Shown here one piece after another: positions 1 through 8,057 of a DNA stretch of 64,000 nt. How positions within the stretch are numbered: position 1 is the stretch's first letter; every line of letters begins with the position of its first letter. The notes under the pieces were generated by a model that did no database searches, had not been told where the DNA came from, and saw only the letters and a program-made list of their open reading frames with translations. The position numbers and the translations under genes are program-made. Source of the DNA: Candidatus Rubrivivax defluviihabitans (GTDB taxonomy: Bacteria; Pseudomonadota; Gammaproteobacteria; Burkholderiales; Burkholderiaceae_C); assembly GCA_016709385.1 (NCBI GenBank), contig JADJMW010000004.1, positions 269,887 through 333,886 on the forward strand, written 5' to 3'.

Positions 1-8
1 CAGGCAAG

Positions 9-281
9 GTGGAAAGCCGTGGAATAGCCGTGGCAATCCCGAAGAGTGCGCATCGCGGGTTCAGTCCGACCTGTGGCAGCCGGAACAAGGCCCTGATGGC
101 CAGCGACTCGAATAGCAAGGAGAGCATGGCCGCCGCGGTCGATCGCGACTTGGCGGCAATGAAGGCGCACCTAAAGGGTACTGACTGTGAAGCCGCCTAC
201 GACGATGCCGCCGAGAAAGTCAAGGCGCACGACAATGAAAAGATGATGGACGACGTCATCGACGAATGCACCGGCGGGTGA
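9..281 (+). CDS. hypothetical protein, possibly 5'-truncated by the window edge
   Basis: Open frame of 90 codons from a GTG at position 9. The frame is already open at the window edge, so the true start may lie upstream. An internal ATG at 96 is an alternative start, giving a 61-residue product. The C-terminal half is acidic and helical-looking, rich in Ala, Lys and Asp, and has two cysteines. No family is recognised. It lies upstream of two immunity-like genes on the same strand and may belong to the same effector/immunity neighbourhood. That is inference from position only. Confidence 0.4.
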   Translation: MESRGIAVAIPKSAHRGFSPTCGSRNKALMASDSNSKESMAAAVDRDLAAMKAHLKGTDCEAAYDDAAEKVKAHDNEKMMDDVIDECTGG

Positions 282-322
282 CCGCCGGGCGATCCGCAAC
301 GACATCCCTGATAAGGAACCGC

Positions 323-784
323 ATGAACTACGAGCAATGGCTGAAATTGTTTGGCCGGGCGGCGAACGACCCCGACGTCGCGGCGACTGTAGCGTTAGCC
401 GGCATCAGCAAGAACCTGGCCATCGCGACAGACGAGCTAAGCGTGGCTGCGGACGTGCCCGGCCAGGGCTTGACCATCGTCTTCACCGACGAGTCCATCC
501 TGCGGCCAGACACAGGACTGGTTGGGCGGCCCGTGCTCACGTCGGTGACGATGCTATTGAAGCATCCTTCAGCGCCGCAACTTTACCGTGGCCCGCTACC
601 GCACGGTCTGACGTCCGATACCACGCAGGCAGCAATGCGGCAACGCTTTGGTGCTCCCATCGAGTCCGGCGACGGCCGACCTTGGGACGTGTTCCGTGTT
701 GACGGTCTGGATTTGGCGCCGACATATAGCCGCGACTTGCAGTCGATCGCTCGCCTGACCTTGCGCGTTCCCGGTGGCCGTTGA
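323..784 (+). CDS. single-domain immunity-like protein (LPxGL-type repeat)
   Basis: 153 residues. The ATG at 323 is preceded by an AAGGAA ribosome-binding site at 312-317, so I prefer it to the longer frame from 266. The sequence has an N-terminal segment with LFGRAANDPDVAAT, then a central beta-rich part, then a segment around LYRGPLPHGL, then a C-terminal strand region. The same layout occurs twice in the next gene, so the two proteins are built from one domain. Small proteins of this look, ending in a G-x-LP-x-GL element, are common next to T6SS or contact-dependent toxins as immunity proteins. That role is inference: no toxin gene is visible in the window. No signal peptide or membrane segment is seen. 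Confidence 0.7.
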   Translation: MNYEQWLKLFGRAANDPDVAATVALAGISKNLAIATDELSVAADVPGQGLTIVFTDESILRPDTGLVGRPVLTSVTMLLKHPSAPQLYRGPLPHGLTSDTTQAAMRQRFGAPIESGDGRPWDVFRVDGLDLAPTYSRDLQSIARLTLRVPGGR

Positions 785-799
785 CACGGGCCCAGCGTT

Positions 800-1786
800 A
801 TGCCTTACCCGTGGCCAATCGACCTGCTCGGCCTCGCCCTCAACGATCCGAGGGTGACAGCCGAGCTGCAGCAGCATGGTATCCGCCCACCTGCGCCAAC
901 CGCGATGGCCGCAGACGATCTGCCAGACCTCTGGTTACAGGCCACCGCCGCCGGCATGGAATTCGGCTTTGAAAGCAGTGCGAAGTTGGATGCTGGGGAA
1001 ACGGATCGGCCAGCAGTTCTGCGCCTCTCGCAGGTCTATTTCTACGGCCGCCATCCAAACATGATCGCCTATAGCGGGGTGTTGCCCTTCGGCCTGTCGA
1101 TGTCGGACAACCGGACCGCCGTGCGCATGAAGCTCGCGGTCACCGGTGCCGCTTGCCGCCCGTATCGGCGAGACGCCTTCGACCTCGGAATTTCCACGCT
1201 TGTCGTGGCATATGGGGCCAATGGTGCAGACATCGACTTCCTCCTGTTTCTGCTCGCTGCACGGCCCCCAGAACAATCGTCGCGGCAGCAGCAGCCGACA
1301 CTCGAGGCCATCTTGGCGCTGTTCGGCAAACCGCTGACCGACGCTGCGGTCGCGCGGAATCTGGCGCATTTGAACTGGCCCGCGCGCTCCGACGCCGTGC
1401 GCCACGGTGGCCTGGTCAGCTTGCGCCGGTCCCACGGTATCGATGTGATCGGCCGCGCGCCATTCATCATGCGGCCGCGGCCCGAGACGCCTTCGGCCGC
1501 CACAAATGTCCTAACCGAGGTGGTGCTTTACCGACCTGGTGCGCTCGGCTCGGCCGGGTGGCGTGGCGACTTGCCCTTCGACCTGCACTGGAACGACGGG
1601 CCGGAGGAATTGAGTCGCAAGGTGCCTCAACCGGCACACGGCACCCACGAAGACGACTTCTCGGGCTGGACTTTGCGGCATGAAGCGGCCTTCAGCGCCC
1701 AAGTTCACTACAGCACGATGGAGAACTTCATCGTCCGTGTGCGTGTAATGGCGCCGGGTGTTTGGGAACGCTTGGCCTCCGCTTGA
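800..1786 (+). CDS. two-domain immunity-like protein (LPxGL-type repeats)
   Basis: 328 residues, starting 15 bases after the preceding gene, presumably in one operon. It contains two copies of the domain forming the whole of the preceding gene. Copy 1 starts with LLGLALNDPRVTAEL near residue 9 and has YSGVLPFGLS near residue 95. Copy 2 starts with ILALFGKPLTDAAVARNL near residue 170 and has WRGDLPFDLHW near residue 255. Each copy ends in alternating hydrophobic strand-like sequence. No catalytic motif, signal peptide or membrane segment is visible, which fits a cytoplasmic binding protein. A role as an immunity protein for a polymorphic or T6SS toxin is inferred from the duplicated small-domain design and the nearby T6SS genes. 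The family is not recognised by name. Confidence 0.7.
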   Translation: MPYPWPIDLLGLALNDPRVTAELQQHGIRPPAPTAMAADDLPDLWLQATAAGMEFGFESSAKLDAGETDRPAVLRLSQVYFYGRHPNMIAYSGVLPFGLSMSDNRTAVRMKLAVTGAACRPYRRDAFDLGISTLVVAYGANGADIDFLLFLLAARPPEQSSRQQQPTLEAILALFGKPLTDAAVARNLAHLNWPARSDAVRHGGLVSLRRSHGIDVIGRAPFIMRPRPETPSAATNVLTEVVLYRPGALGSAGWRGDLPFDLHWNDGPEELSRKVPQPAHGTHEDDFSGWTLRHEAAFSAQVHYSTMENFIVRVRVMAPGVWERLASA

Positions 1787-1949
1787 ATTTGTCGCTCGGG
1801 TCACGCTCCCGCTCCCGGAGCAGATCCGGGGTCAAGGATCCTGCGTCAGTTTTCTGATATTCCCTCCCATCGGAGGTTGCTGGCGAAGTACGCATGGCCA
1901 TCCTCGCAGGGACGGGCTCAGCTCTTGCCTTCTGCCTCGTCCAACAAGT

Positions 1950-1984
1950 TTGACAACGCGGCATCACGCCATCATGATGCCGAA
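1950..1984 (+). promoter_or_regulatory. vapBC promoter and operator
   Basis: A perfect consensus -35 box TTGACA lies at 1950-1955. A 17-base spacer leads to a -10-like CATGAT at 1973-1978. A perfect 8-base inverted repeat (CGGCATCA at 1959-1966, TGATGCCG at 1975-1982) covers the spacer and -10 box and ends two bases before the vapB ATG at 1985. VapB ribbon-helix-helix antitoxins are known to repress their own operon by binding such palindromes. With this -10 box the transcript would begin at about the start codon, and no Shine-Dalgarno sequence is visible, so the message may be leaderless. Confidence 0.6.
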
Positions 1985-2230
1985 ATGCGAACCACCGTTA
2001 ACCTCCCAGCCGATTTGCACAACGCAGTTGCTTCCATCGCTGCGCACAGCCGCAAGAGCATGAATCAGACGGTGGCTGACCTCATTCGCCAGGCGCTGGC
2101 CCAGCCAGCGACACCTGTCGATGCCGAGGGCAACGCCCTCGTGCGTGTCGACAAGGCGACCGGGCTGCCAACTGTCCGATCACCGCGGCCTGTATCGGCT
2201 GAGGATGTCAGGGCGTTGGAGGACGATTGA
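1985..2230 (+). CDS. vapB: VapB-type ribbon-helix-helix antitoxin
   Basis: 81 residues. The N-terminus MRTTVNLPADLHNAV followed by a helix with RKSMNQTVADLIRQAL is the classic ribbon-helix-helix DNA-binding fold of small antitoxins. The acidic C-terminal tail, ending in ALEDD, is where such antitoxins normally bind their toxin. I chose the ATG at 1985 because the fold begins there. Upstream in-frame sequence back to 1877 looks non-coding and would run through the promoter and operator. The stop codon overlaps the start of the toxin gene (TGATG), the usual sign of translational coupling. The protein should neutralise the toxin and repress the operon through the inverted repeat at 1959-1982. 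Confidence 0.85.
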   Translation: MRTTVNLPADLHNAVASIAAHSRKSMNQTVADLIRQALAQPATPVDAEGNALVRVDKATGLPTVRSPRPVSAEDVRALEDD

Positions 2231-2667
2231 TGCCCGCCGCCAAGAACCGGGGGATTGCCAAACCGTCGGCGGCCACCTTGCTGGACGGCAACCTGCTGAT
2301 CGCGCTGGTCGATGAAGCGCATGTTCATCACGTCCAGGCGCGGTCGTGGTTCTTGAATTTGCCCGGCGGATTTGCCACCTGCCCGATCACTCAGGGTACC
2401 CTGTTGCGATTGATGATGCGTGTGAGCGGCCTGGGTGCCGAACAGGCCACGGCCGTGCTGATGGCTTTGACCCGTCATGCAAGACACCACTTCTGGCCGG
2501 ACTCCTTGCCTTACGAGCAGGTGCAGTGGCACGGCGTCATGGGGCATCGTCAGGTCACGGATGCCTATCTGGCTGCACTGGCACGACATCATGGCGGCAA
2601 GCTCGCGAGCTTCGACCGGGGGTTGGTCGCCTTGCATCGTGACGTGGCGGTGGCGGTCGCAGATTAG
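2230..2667 (+). CDS. vapC: PIN-domain ribonuclease toxin, VapC family
   Basis: 145 residues. Near the N-terminus LLDGNLLIALVD supplies the first catalytic aspartate (residue 19) of the PIN fold. Near the C-terminus VTDAYLAALARHHGG and the following SFDRGL carry the remaining conserved acidic residues. PIN toxins are magnesium-dependent ribonucleases that cut tRNA or rRNA when freed from the antitoxin. The ATG at 2230 shares bases with the vapB stop. About 12 extra residues precede the first conserved motif, slightly more than usual. The pair sits between immunity-like genes and T6SS-associated genes, a common landing place for such modules. Substrate RNA cannot be told from sequence. Confidence 0.85.
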   Translation: MPAAKNRGIAKPSAATLLDGNLLIALVDEAHVHHVQARSWFLNLPGGFATCPITQGTLLRLMMRVSGLGAEQATAVLMALTRHARHHFWPDSLPYEQVQWHGVMGHRQVTDAYLAALARHHGGKLASFDRGLVALHRDVAVAVAD

Positions 2668-2755
2668 CTTGCTACAGGGTCGAGACGGAGGCGGCGTGTC
2701 TTGGTGGCTTCGAATCGTTGAAACCGATCACCGTGGCGAGTCGGTCTGAGGTCGA

Positions 2756-4033
2756 ATGATGATGCCGCTTCACCGCCCTGTCATCGAACGTGTCGTCACG
2801 CAGCACGCCGAAGACGCTGCCGTCTTGCGTGCAACCCGCGCCACACTGGTCCGGTCGCCGCATGTCGAATTGCATCGCCTCGCCCGCCACGACGAGCGCC
2901 TTTATGCCCACCTCGACGGCCTGCAGGTTGCAGGCGACGAAGGCCACCGCATCGCCCAGACCGCGCTTGAGTCCCCCGGAGTCGGCGAGATCTTCGTCGT
3001 CGCCGTCACCGCCCTCGATCACCAGGACCGCGCCCAAGTCGATCGCCTGCTGGCGCTGGTCGGCGTCGTTCCCGACGCCGAACGCGCACTGGCATCCGCC
3101 TGCGGCTGGGTGGCGCCGACTTCGCTGCGCGGCCTGATCGCAGAGCTGCTCGCCTCGTCTGATGCCACCCAGCGCAGGCTCGGCATCGCGGCCTGCGCGC
3201 TGCATCGGGTCGACCCGGGTGCGGTGCTCGCCCTCGCGATCGAGCACCCGAGCGATCTGCTGCGCGCGCGTGCGCTGCAGGCCGCTGGCGAACTGGGACG
3301 CGTCGACCTGCTCGAGGCCTGTCTCTCGCGCATGGACGAAGGCGATGCCGCATGCCGGTATCGGGCGGCCGCTTCGGCCTTGCTGCTTGGCGGCGGCATG
3401 CGCGCCGCGCGCGCCTTGCAGACCCTCGCGCAGGAGCCGGGCCCCTTCAGCCGCCAGGCGCTGCAACTTCTGCTGCTTCACGCCGACCTAGCGCAGGCGC
3501 GCGCCCTCGTTCGCGAATTGATTGCGCGCCAGGCACCCCCGCGGCTGGTCATCGAGGCCACCGGCTGGGCCGGCGACGTGCAGGCCGTGCCCTGGCTGAT
3601 CCAGCAGATGGCCGACCCCCTTCACGCCCGGGTCGCCGGCGAAGCCTTCACGCTGCTGACCGGCGCCGATCTCGCACGACTCGACCTCGAAGGCCCAGCG
3701 CCCGAAATGGTCGAAGGCGGCCCGACCGAAGACGCCGACGACGACAACATCGACCTCGACCCGGACGAAAGCCTGCCCTGGCCCGCCGTCGCGCGCGTGC
3801 AGGCCTGGTGGGAAGCCCATCGCTCGCGCCTGCCCGCCGGCACACGCTGTTTCATGGGCGGCGCTGCCGACGAAGCGCACTGCCAAGGAGTGCTGCGCGA
3901 AGGTGCGCAGCGCCAGCGCGCCATCGCTGCGTTGTTGCTGAGGCTGATGCGCCCCGAAAGCGTGCTGTTCAACGTCGCCGCGCCGGCACCGCGACAGCAG
4001 CGACTGCTCGGCCTGCCGGTGAAGGTGTCGTAG
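2756..4033 (+). CDS. TIGR02270-family HEAT-like protein linked to T6SS
   Basis: 425 residues. A GAGG at 2748-2751 precedes a run of three in-frame ATGs at 2756, 2759 and 2762; the first is used here. The N-terminus has the HAEDAAVLRATR and HLARHDERLYAHLDGL-like pattern typical of the TIGR02270 family, followed by helical, Ala/Leu/Arg-rich repeats resembling HEAT repeats. The C-terminus has an acidic stretch (about residues 320-340) and a terminal region with PESVLFNVAAPAPRQQRLLGL. Members of this family are often found inside or beside T6SS clusters, near VgrG, and their function is unknown. No signal sequence is seen, so it probably acts in the cytoplasm as a scaffold or adaptor. That is inference. 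Confidence 0.75.
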   Translation: MMMPLHRPVIERVVTQHAEDAAVLRATRATLVRSPHVELHRLARHDERLYAHLDGLQVAGDEGHRIAQTALESPGVGEIFVVAVTALDHQDRAQVDRLLALVGVVPDAERALASACGWVAPTSLRGLIAELLASSDATQRRLGIAACALHRVDPGAVLALAIEHPSDLLRARALQAAGELGRVDLLEACLSRMDEGDAACRYRAAASALLLGGGMRAARALQTLAQEPGPFSRQALQLLLLHADLAQARALVRELIARQAPPRLVIEATGWAGDVQAVPWLIQQMADPLHARVAGEAFTLLTGADLARLDLEGPAPEMVEGGPTEDADDDNIDLDPDESLPWPAVARVQAWWEAHRSRLPAGTRCFMGGAADEAHCQGVLREGAQRQRAIAALLLRLMRPESVLFNVAAPAPRQQRLLGLPVKVS

Positions 4034-4079
4034 CGTGGCGACGCCGCGGCCAAGGGCGGCGGCGCGGTCGATCGGTGAC

Positions 4080-4541
4080 ATGCTGATCGCGCTGTACTGT
4101 CTGCCGCCGCCCCCGCCCGCGCCGCCGCGCGACGTCACGGTACGCAAGCCGATCGGTCCCGAGCATGACCTCGTCGTTCGCTGGGTCGCCACGAATTTCT
4201 CGGCTGGCTGGGCCAGCGAGTCCCGCGTCGCGCTCGGCAATCGCCCGCCGAGCCTCTTCATCGCCACCCGCGCCGACACCTTGCTGGGCTTCTGCGCCTA
4301 CGACGCCACGGCGCGCGGCCTGGTGGGGCCGATCGGTGTCGCCGAGTCGGCGCGCGGGCAGGGCGTGGGCGCGGCCTTGCTGCGCGGCTGTCTCGACGAA
4401 ATGCGCGCCGCCGGCTACGCCTATGCCGTGGCCGGCGCGGTCGGCGCGCCGGCGTTATTCGCCCGCGCGGCCGGCGCGGTGCCGATCGCCGGTTCCACGC
4501 CGGGGCTGTATCGCGGTCTGTTGCGCGATCCCCCGGTTTGA
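4080..4541 (+). CDS. GNAT-family N-acetyltransferase
   Basis: 153 residues from the ATG at 4080. The frame is open from a GTG at 4035, but homologues I remember begin with the MLIALYCLP-like segment, so I prefer the shorter form. The GNAT acetyl-CoA-binding motif A is clear around residues 85-105: GVAESARGQGVGAALLRGCL, with the R/Q-x-x-G-x-G/A signature. The preceding strand LLGFCAYD and the C-terminal GAVGAPALFARAAGA complete the fold. It should transfer an acetyl group from acetyl-CoA to an amine. The substrate is not evident. It follows the TIGR02270 gene by 46 bases, but whether it has a T6SS role is unknown. Confidence 0.8.
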   Translation: MLIALYCLPPPPPAPPRDVTVRKPIGPEHDLVVRWVATNFSAGWASESRVALGNRPPSLFIATRADTLLGFCAYDATARGLVGPIGVAESARGQGVGAALLRGCLDEMRAAGYAYAVAGAVGAPALFARAAGAVPIAGSTPGLYRGLLRDPPV

Positions 4542-4631
4542 GGATGCGCGTCGCCACGCGTTGAGCGAAGATGTTCCCACCGCACAGCGTCCATCGGCTG
4601 TCTTCGTTTCTCGTCCGCCGCCACGTCTCCC

Positions 4632-4976
4632 ATGCTCACCGCCGCCAACGCCGAAGCCTGCGCCCAGCCGCACTGGCGCGTCATCGCCGCCGGTTTCGAC
4701 ACCGAACGCTGGTTTGCGGACAACCAGGCGGTGGGCACCGCCGGCATCGCCAACCCGCAGCCCACGCGGCTGCCGGCCGGCCAGTACGACTACCGTTTCA
4801 CCAGCAGCCGGTCGAATTCACGCGCGTCGACTGACGATGTCGGTCGCTTCCACGGCTTTCGAACCTGGCGGGTTCTCGCCCCGGCCCCCCTCGCCGCGGT
4901 GGCGAACGTGTCCTGCGGTCGTGACGGCGCGGCTTGGCACGTCCTCCATCGGAGGGTGGACCCGCAGCCGGGTTGA
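4632..4976 (+). CDS. uncharacterised small ORF or gene remnant
   Basis: An ATG-started frame of 114 codons in the otherwise empty stretch 4542-4994. The first 60 residues look like real protein (HWRVIAAGFDTERWFADNQ, then QPTRLPAGQYDYRFTSS). The last 50 have a composition more like translated non-coding GC-rich DNA. This could be a short gene of unknown function whose original end was lost by a frameshift near 4810. No ribosome-binding site or family match is evident. If it is not a gene, the stretch holds nothing else that I can see apart from the probable leader of the kinase gene. Confidence 0.3.
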   Translation: MLTAANAEACAQPHWRVIAAGFDTERWFADNQAVGTAGIANPQPTRLPAGQYDYRFTSSRSNSRASTDDVGRFHGFRTWRVLAPAPLAAVANVSCGRDGAAWHVLHRRVDPQPG

Positions 4977-4994
4977 GGGGATCATGTACAACTC

Positions 4995-6938
4995 ATGCCG
5001 CAGCCTGGCGTCACCATGAAACCGTCCGCTACCACCTCCGGCAACGAAGTCACCGGCCCGCTGGCGGCCAGCGCCGGCGCCGATGCCGACGAGGCCACCC
5101 GCGTCGTCACGGCGCCACCCGGTCTCGGCCCGCTCAACGACGAAGCCACCCAGGTGGTCACGCCGCCACCCGGCCGCGGTGCCCGGTCCGACGAGCCCAC
5201 CCAGCTCATCACCCCCAGCGGCCGCCCGGCCACTGGGCCTGGCGGCACGCTGCCCGGCCCGGCCAGCACGCTGGCGCCGATCGCAGCGGCCACGCCCGAG
5301 GCGCACGTGCGACAGGTCGGCCGCTACCGCATCGAGTCGCGCCTGGGCCGCGGCGGCATGGCCACCGTGTACCGCGCGCACGACCCCTCGATCGGCCGCG
5401 ACGTGGCCATCAAATTCCTGCACGCGTCGTTGTGCGAGGACGACGACTGCCGCATGCGCTTCCTGCGCGAGGCGCGCGCCGCCGGCGGCCTGTCGCACCC
5501 CAATATCGTGATCGTGCACGACGTCGGCGAGATCGAGAACCGGCCGTACATGGCGATGGAGCTGATCGAAGGCGCGTCGCTGGCCGACACGCTGGACAAG
5601 CAGAAGTCGCTGTCGGTGCGCGACGCCGTGATCATCACCCTGCAACTGGCGCGCGCGCTCGAGTATGCGCATGCGCGCGGCATCGTGCACCGCGACATCA
5701 AGCCCGGCAACATCATGCTGCTGCGCGACGGGCAGACCATCAAGGTCACCGACTTCGGCATCGCGCACATGGACGACGGCACGGGCGAGCAGCGCACCCA
5801 GGTCGGCACCGTGATGGGCACGCCGCAGTACATGTCGCCCGAGCAGACGCGCGGCGAAAAGCTCGACGGCCGCTCCGACCTGTTCTCCGCCGGCGTCGTG
5901 CTGTACCAGATGCTGGCCGGCGAGCGCCCGTTCCGCGGCGACAGCATGGTGGCGGTGGCGACCCGCATTGCCACCGAGGACCCGGTACCGGTGACGCAGA
6001 AGCGGCCCGAGGTGCCGGCCTCGCTGCGCCGCATCGTCGACCGCTGCCTGGCCAAGCCGCCGGCGCAGCGTTACCAGTCGGGCAAGGAACTTTCCGAGGC
6101 CCTGGTCAAGGTGCTGGCCGAGCTCGACGAAACGGCGCGCGAGAGCGACAAGCCGCGCATCATTCCGCTGCGCGTGAAGTGGGCGCTGATGATGAGCCTG
6201 ATCGTCGCCGTGGTCATGGGCATCACGGCCGCCGTCATCACGCAGCGCCAGTACGCGGCGATGATGGCGCAGGTCTCCGACTACGGTGCGTCGCTGGCGC
6301 GCTTCATCGCGGCGCAGAACGCGGCGGCGGCGCTCGGCGAGGACTGGGAAACGGTCGACGTGGCGGTGGCCGAAATCATGAAGACACGCAATTTCGAGCG
6401 CATCACCGTCGTCGACCGCGGCGGCATTGTGCAAGCGGCCAGTCAGGGTGCGCTCGTCGGGCAGCCTTACCAGCCACCCCCCGGCAGCGAAGGTCTGGGC
6501 ACCGTCGACGGTGCGGCGGCCACGCGCTACGCGGCCGGCGGCGAGCCGGTGCTCGGCTTCGAGGTCCCGGTGCTGTTCCAGAATGTCCAGGTGGGCCGGG
6601 TGGCGCTCGGCATCCCGGAGGCACCGGTGACCCGGATCGCGCGGCTGTCGATCACGCTGATGATCGTGCTCGCGGTGGTCACGGTGCTGGCGGTCGCGAT
6701 CGCGATGTACTTCGTTGCCAACTGGTTCGCCAAGCCCATCCGCACCGTGAGCGAGGCCATGGCGGAGATCGCCAAGGGCCGCTTCGACCACCGCATTGCC
6801 GAACACCGCAAGGACGAATTCGGCGAGTTGTTCGCCGCTTTCGACGGCATGGCCCATGCATTGCAGCAACGCTTCCCGGAATCGCCTTCGCCGCCGACGC
6901 CGCCCGTTGCAGGCCCGGCCACGCCCGAGCCGGGTTGA
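4995..6938 (+). CDS. ppkA: T6SS serine/threonine kinase PpkA with HAMP domain
   Basis: 647 residues. A disordered N-terminus (1-108) carries three D-E-[AP]-T-x-[VL]-[VI]-T motifs with threonines 35, 52 and 69, exactly 17 residues apart. The kinase domain follows: glycine loop GRGGMATVY near 118-126, Lys140 in VAIKF, HRDIKPGN with Asp234, and DFG at 253. A transmembrane helix near 396-418 leads to a periplasmic sensor region. A second helix near 551-575 is followed by a HAMP domain. In Pseudomonas aeruginosa, PpkA phosphorylates an FHA protein on threonine to switch on the H1-T6SS, opposed by PppA. tagH and pppA homologues lie just downstream here. The start at ATG 4995 has only a distant GAGGGG; ATG 5016 is an alternative. 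Confidence 0.92.
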   Translation: MPQPGVTMKPSATTSGNEVTGPLAASAGADADEATRVVTAPPGLGPLNDEATQVVTPPPGRGARSDEPTQLITPSGRPATGPGGTLPGPASTLAPIAAATPEAHVRQVGRYRIESRLGRGGMATVYRAHDPSIGRDVAIKFLHASLCEDDDCRMRFLREARAAGGLSHPNIVIVHDVGEIENRPYMAMELIEGASLADTLDKQKSLSVRDAVIITLQLARALEYAHARGIVHRDIKPGNIMLLRDGQTIKVTDFGIAHMDDGTGEQRTQVGTVMGTPQYMSPEQTRGEKLDGRSDLFSAGVVLYQMLAGERPFRGDSMVAVATRIATEDPVPVTQKRPEVPASLRRIVDRCLAKPPAQRYQSGKELSEALVKVLAELDETARESDKPRIIPLRVKWALMMSLIVAVVMGITAAVITQRQYAAMMAQVSDYGASLARFIAAQNAAAALGEDWETVDVAVAEIMKTRNFERITVVDRGGIVQAASQGALVGQPYQPPPGSEGLGTVDGAAATRYAAGGEPVLGFEVPVLFQNVQVGRVALGIPEAPVTRIARLSITLMIVLAVVTVLAVAIAMYFVANWFAKPIRTVSEAMAEIAKGRFDHRIAEHRKDEFGELFAAFDGMAHALQQRFPESPSPPTPPVAGPATPEPG

Positions 6939-6947
6939 ATTCGCGTG

Positions 6948-8057
6948 ATGCCCATGCCGGCATGGTCTGCCTTGCCTTGGCCCGTGCGGGCCTGGTCGAA
7001 GCGCTCGTGCCTGGTTGCTGCGGTCGTTGGCGCGGTCGGCTGCGCGGCGCCGCCGCCGGCGCCAACGCCGGCACCACCGGCTGAATCGCCACAGCCGCCA
7101 TCACCGCCGGCCATCGGCGGCTGGCCGGGTGCCGCGGGTGACGTGGCGGGCCGCAGCGATCGCCTGCTCGTCTACCTGCCGCGTCGGGGCGACACGCTGG
7201 AAGGTATCGCGGCGCGTTTGCTCGGCAGCGCCGACCTGGCCTGGCGCATTGCCGACGCGAATGGGCAGCGCTGGAAGCCGGTCGAAGGCCAACCGGTGAT
7301 CGTGCCGCTCGTGGTCGAAAACCCCGTCGGCATCACGGCGGACGGCATCCAGACCATTCCCATCCTCTGCTACCACCGCTTCGGGCTCAGCGCGAACAAG
7401 ATGACGGTGACGCCGGCACAGTTCGAGGCTCAACTGCAGTGGCTGGCGCGCAACCACTATCGTGTGCTGCGACTCGGAGAATTGACGGGTTTTCTTGCCG
7501 GGCGCGAGCCGCTGCCGCAGCGGTCGGTGGTGATCACCATGGACGACGGTTACGAGTCGGTTCACCGCCACGCCATGCCGCTGCTGCGCAAGTACGGGTT
7601 CCCGGCCACGCTCTTCGTCTACACCGACTTCGTGGGCGCGGGCGATGCGATGAGCTTGTCGCAGTTACGCGAACTGGCCCGATCCGGACTGGTCGATATT
7701 CAGGCGCACTCGAAGACACATCGCAACCTGATCCAGCGTACACCGGCGGAGACCGAGGCTGAACACCGGCAGGCGATCGACGGTGAACTGCGCCTGTCGC
7801 GCGCGACCCTGGAGCGGTGGCTGGCACCGGCCGGTGTTCAGGTGCGGCACTTCGCCTACCCCTATGGCGACGCCGACGACCTGGTACTCGAGTCGATGCT
7901 GCGCAACGGCTTCGAACTCGGTGTCACCGTCAACCCGGGCGGCAATGCTTTCTATGCCGATCCGCTGCTGCTTCGCCGCACGATGATTTTCGGCGACCAT
8001 GACCTGGAGGCGTTCAAGGCGCGGGTCCAGATCCGCCGCACCGCGGCAAGGCCATGA
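6948..8057 (+). CDS. lipoprotein with LysM-like and NodB polysaccharide deacetylase domains
   Basis: 369 residues; the start run is GTG 6945, ATG 6948, ATG 6954. The N-terminus has a hydrophobic segment ending in a lipobox-like VGCAAP, then a Pro/Ala-rich linker. A LysM-like segment with RRGDTLEGIAARLLGSADLA follows at about residues 60-110. The NodB homology domain has VITMDDGYES, with the metal-binding aspartates, and HSKTH, the metal histidine pair, and then FAYPYGD. NodB-type enzymes remove acetyl groups from peptidoglycan or other N-acetylated glycans. As a LysM-bearing lipoprotein it probably works on peptidoglycan in the periplasm. Position between ppkA and tagH, 9 bases after the kinase gene, suggests a part in T6SS assembly or in altering the wall around the machine. 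That role is inference. Confidence 0.85.
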   Translation: MPMPAWSALPWPVRAWSKRSCLVAAVVGAVGCAAPPPAPTPAPPAESPQPPSPPAIGGWPGAAGDVAGRSDRLLVYLPRRGDTLEGIAARLLGSADLAWRIADANGQRWKPVEGQPVIVPLVVENPVGITADGIQTIPILCYHRFGLSANKMTVTPAQFEAQLQWLARNHYRVLRLGELTGFLAGREPLPQRSVVITMDDGYESVHRHAMPLLRKYGFPATLFVYTDFVGAGDAMSLSQLRELARSGLVDIQAHSKTHRNLIQRTPAETEAEHRQAIDGELRLSRATLERWLAPAGVQVRHFAYPYGDADDLVLESMLRNGFELGVTVNPGGNAFYADPLLLRRTMIFGDHDLEAFKARVQIRRTAARP

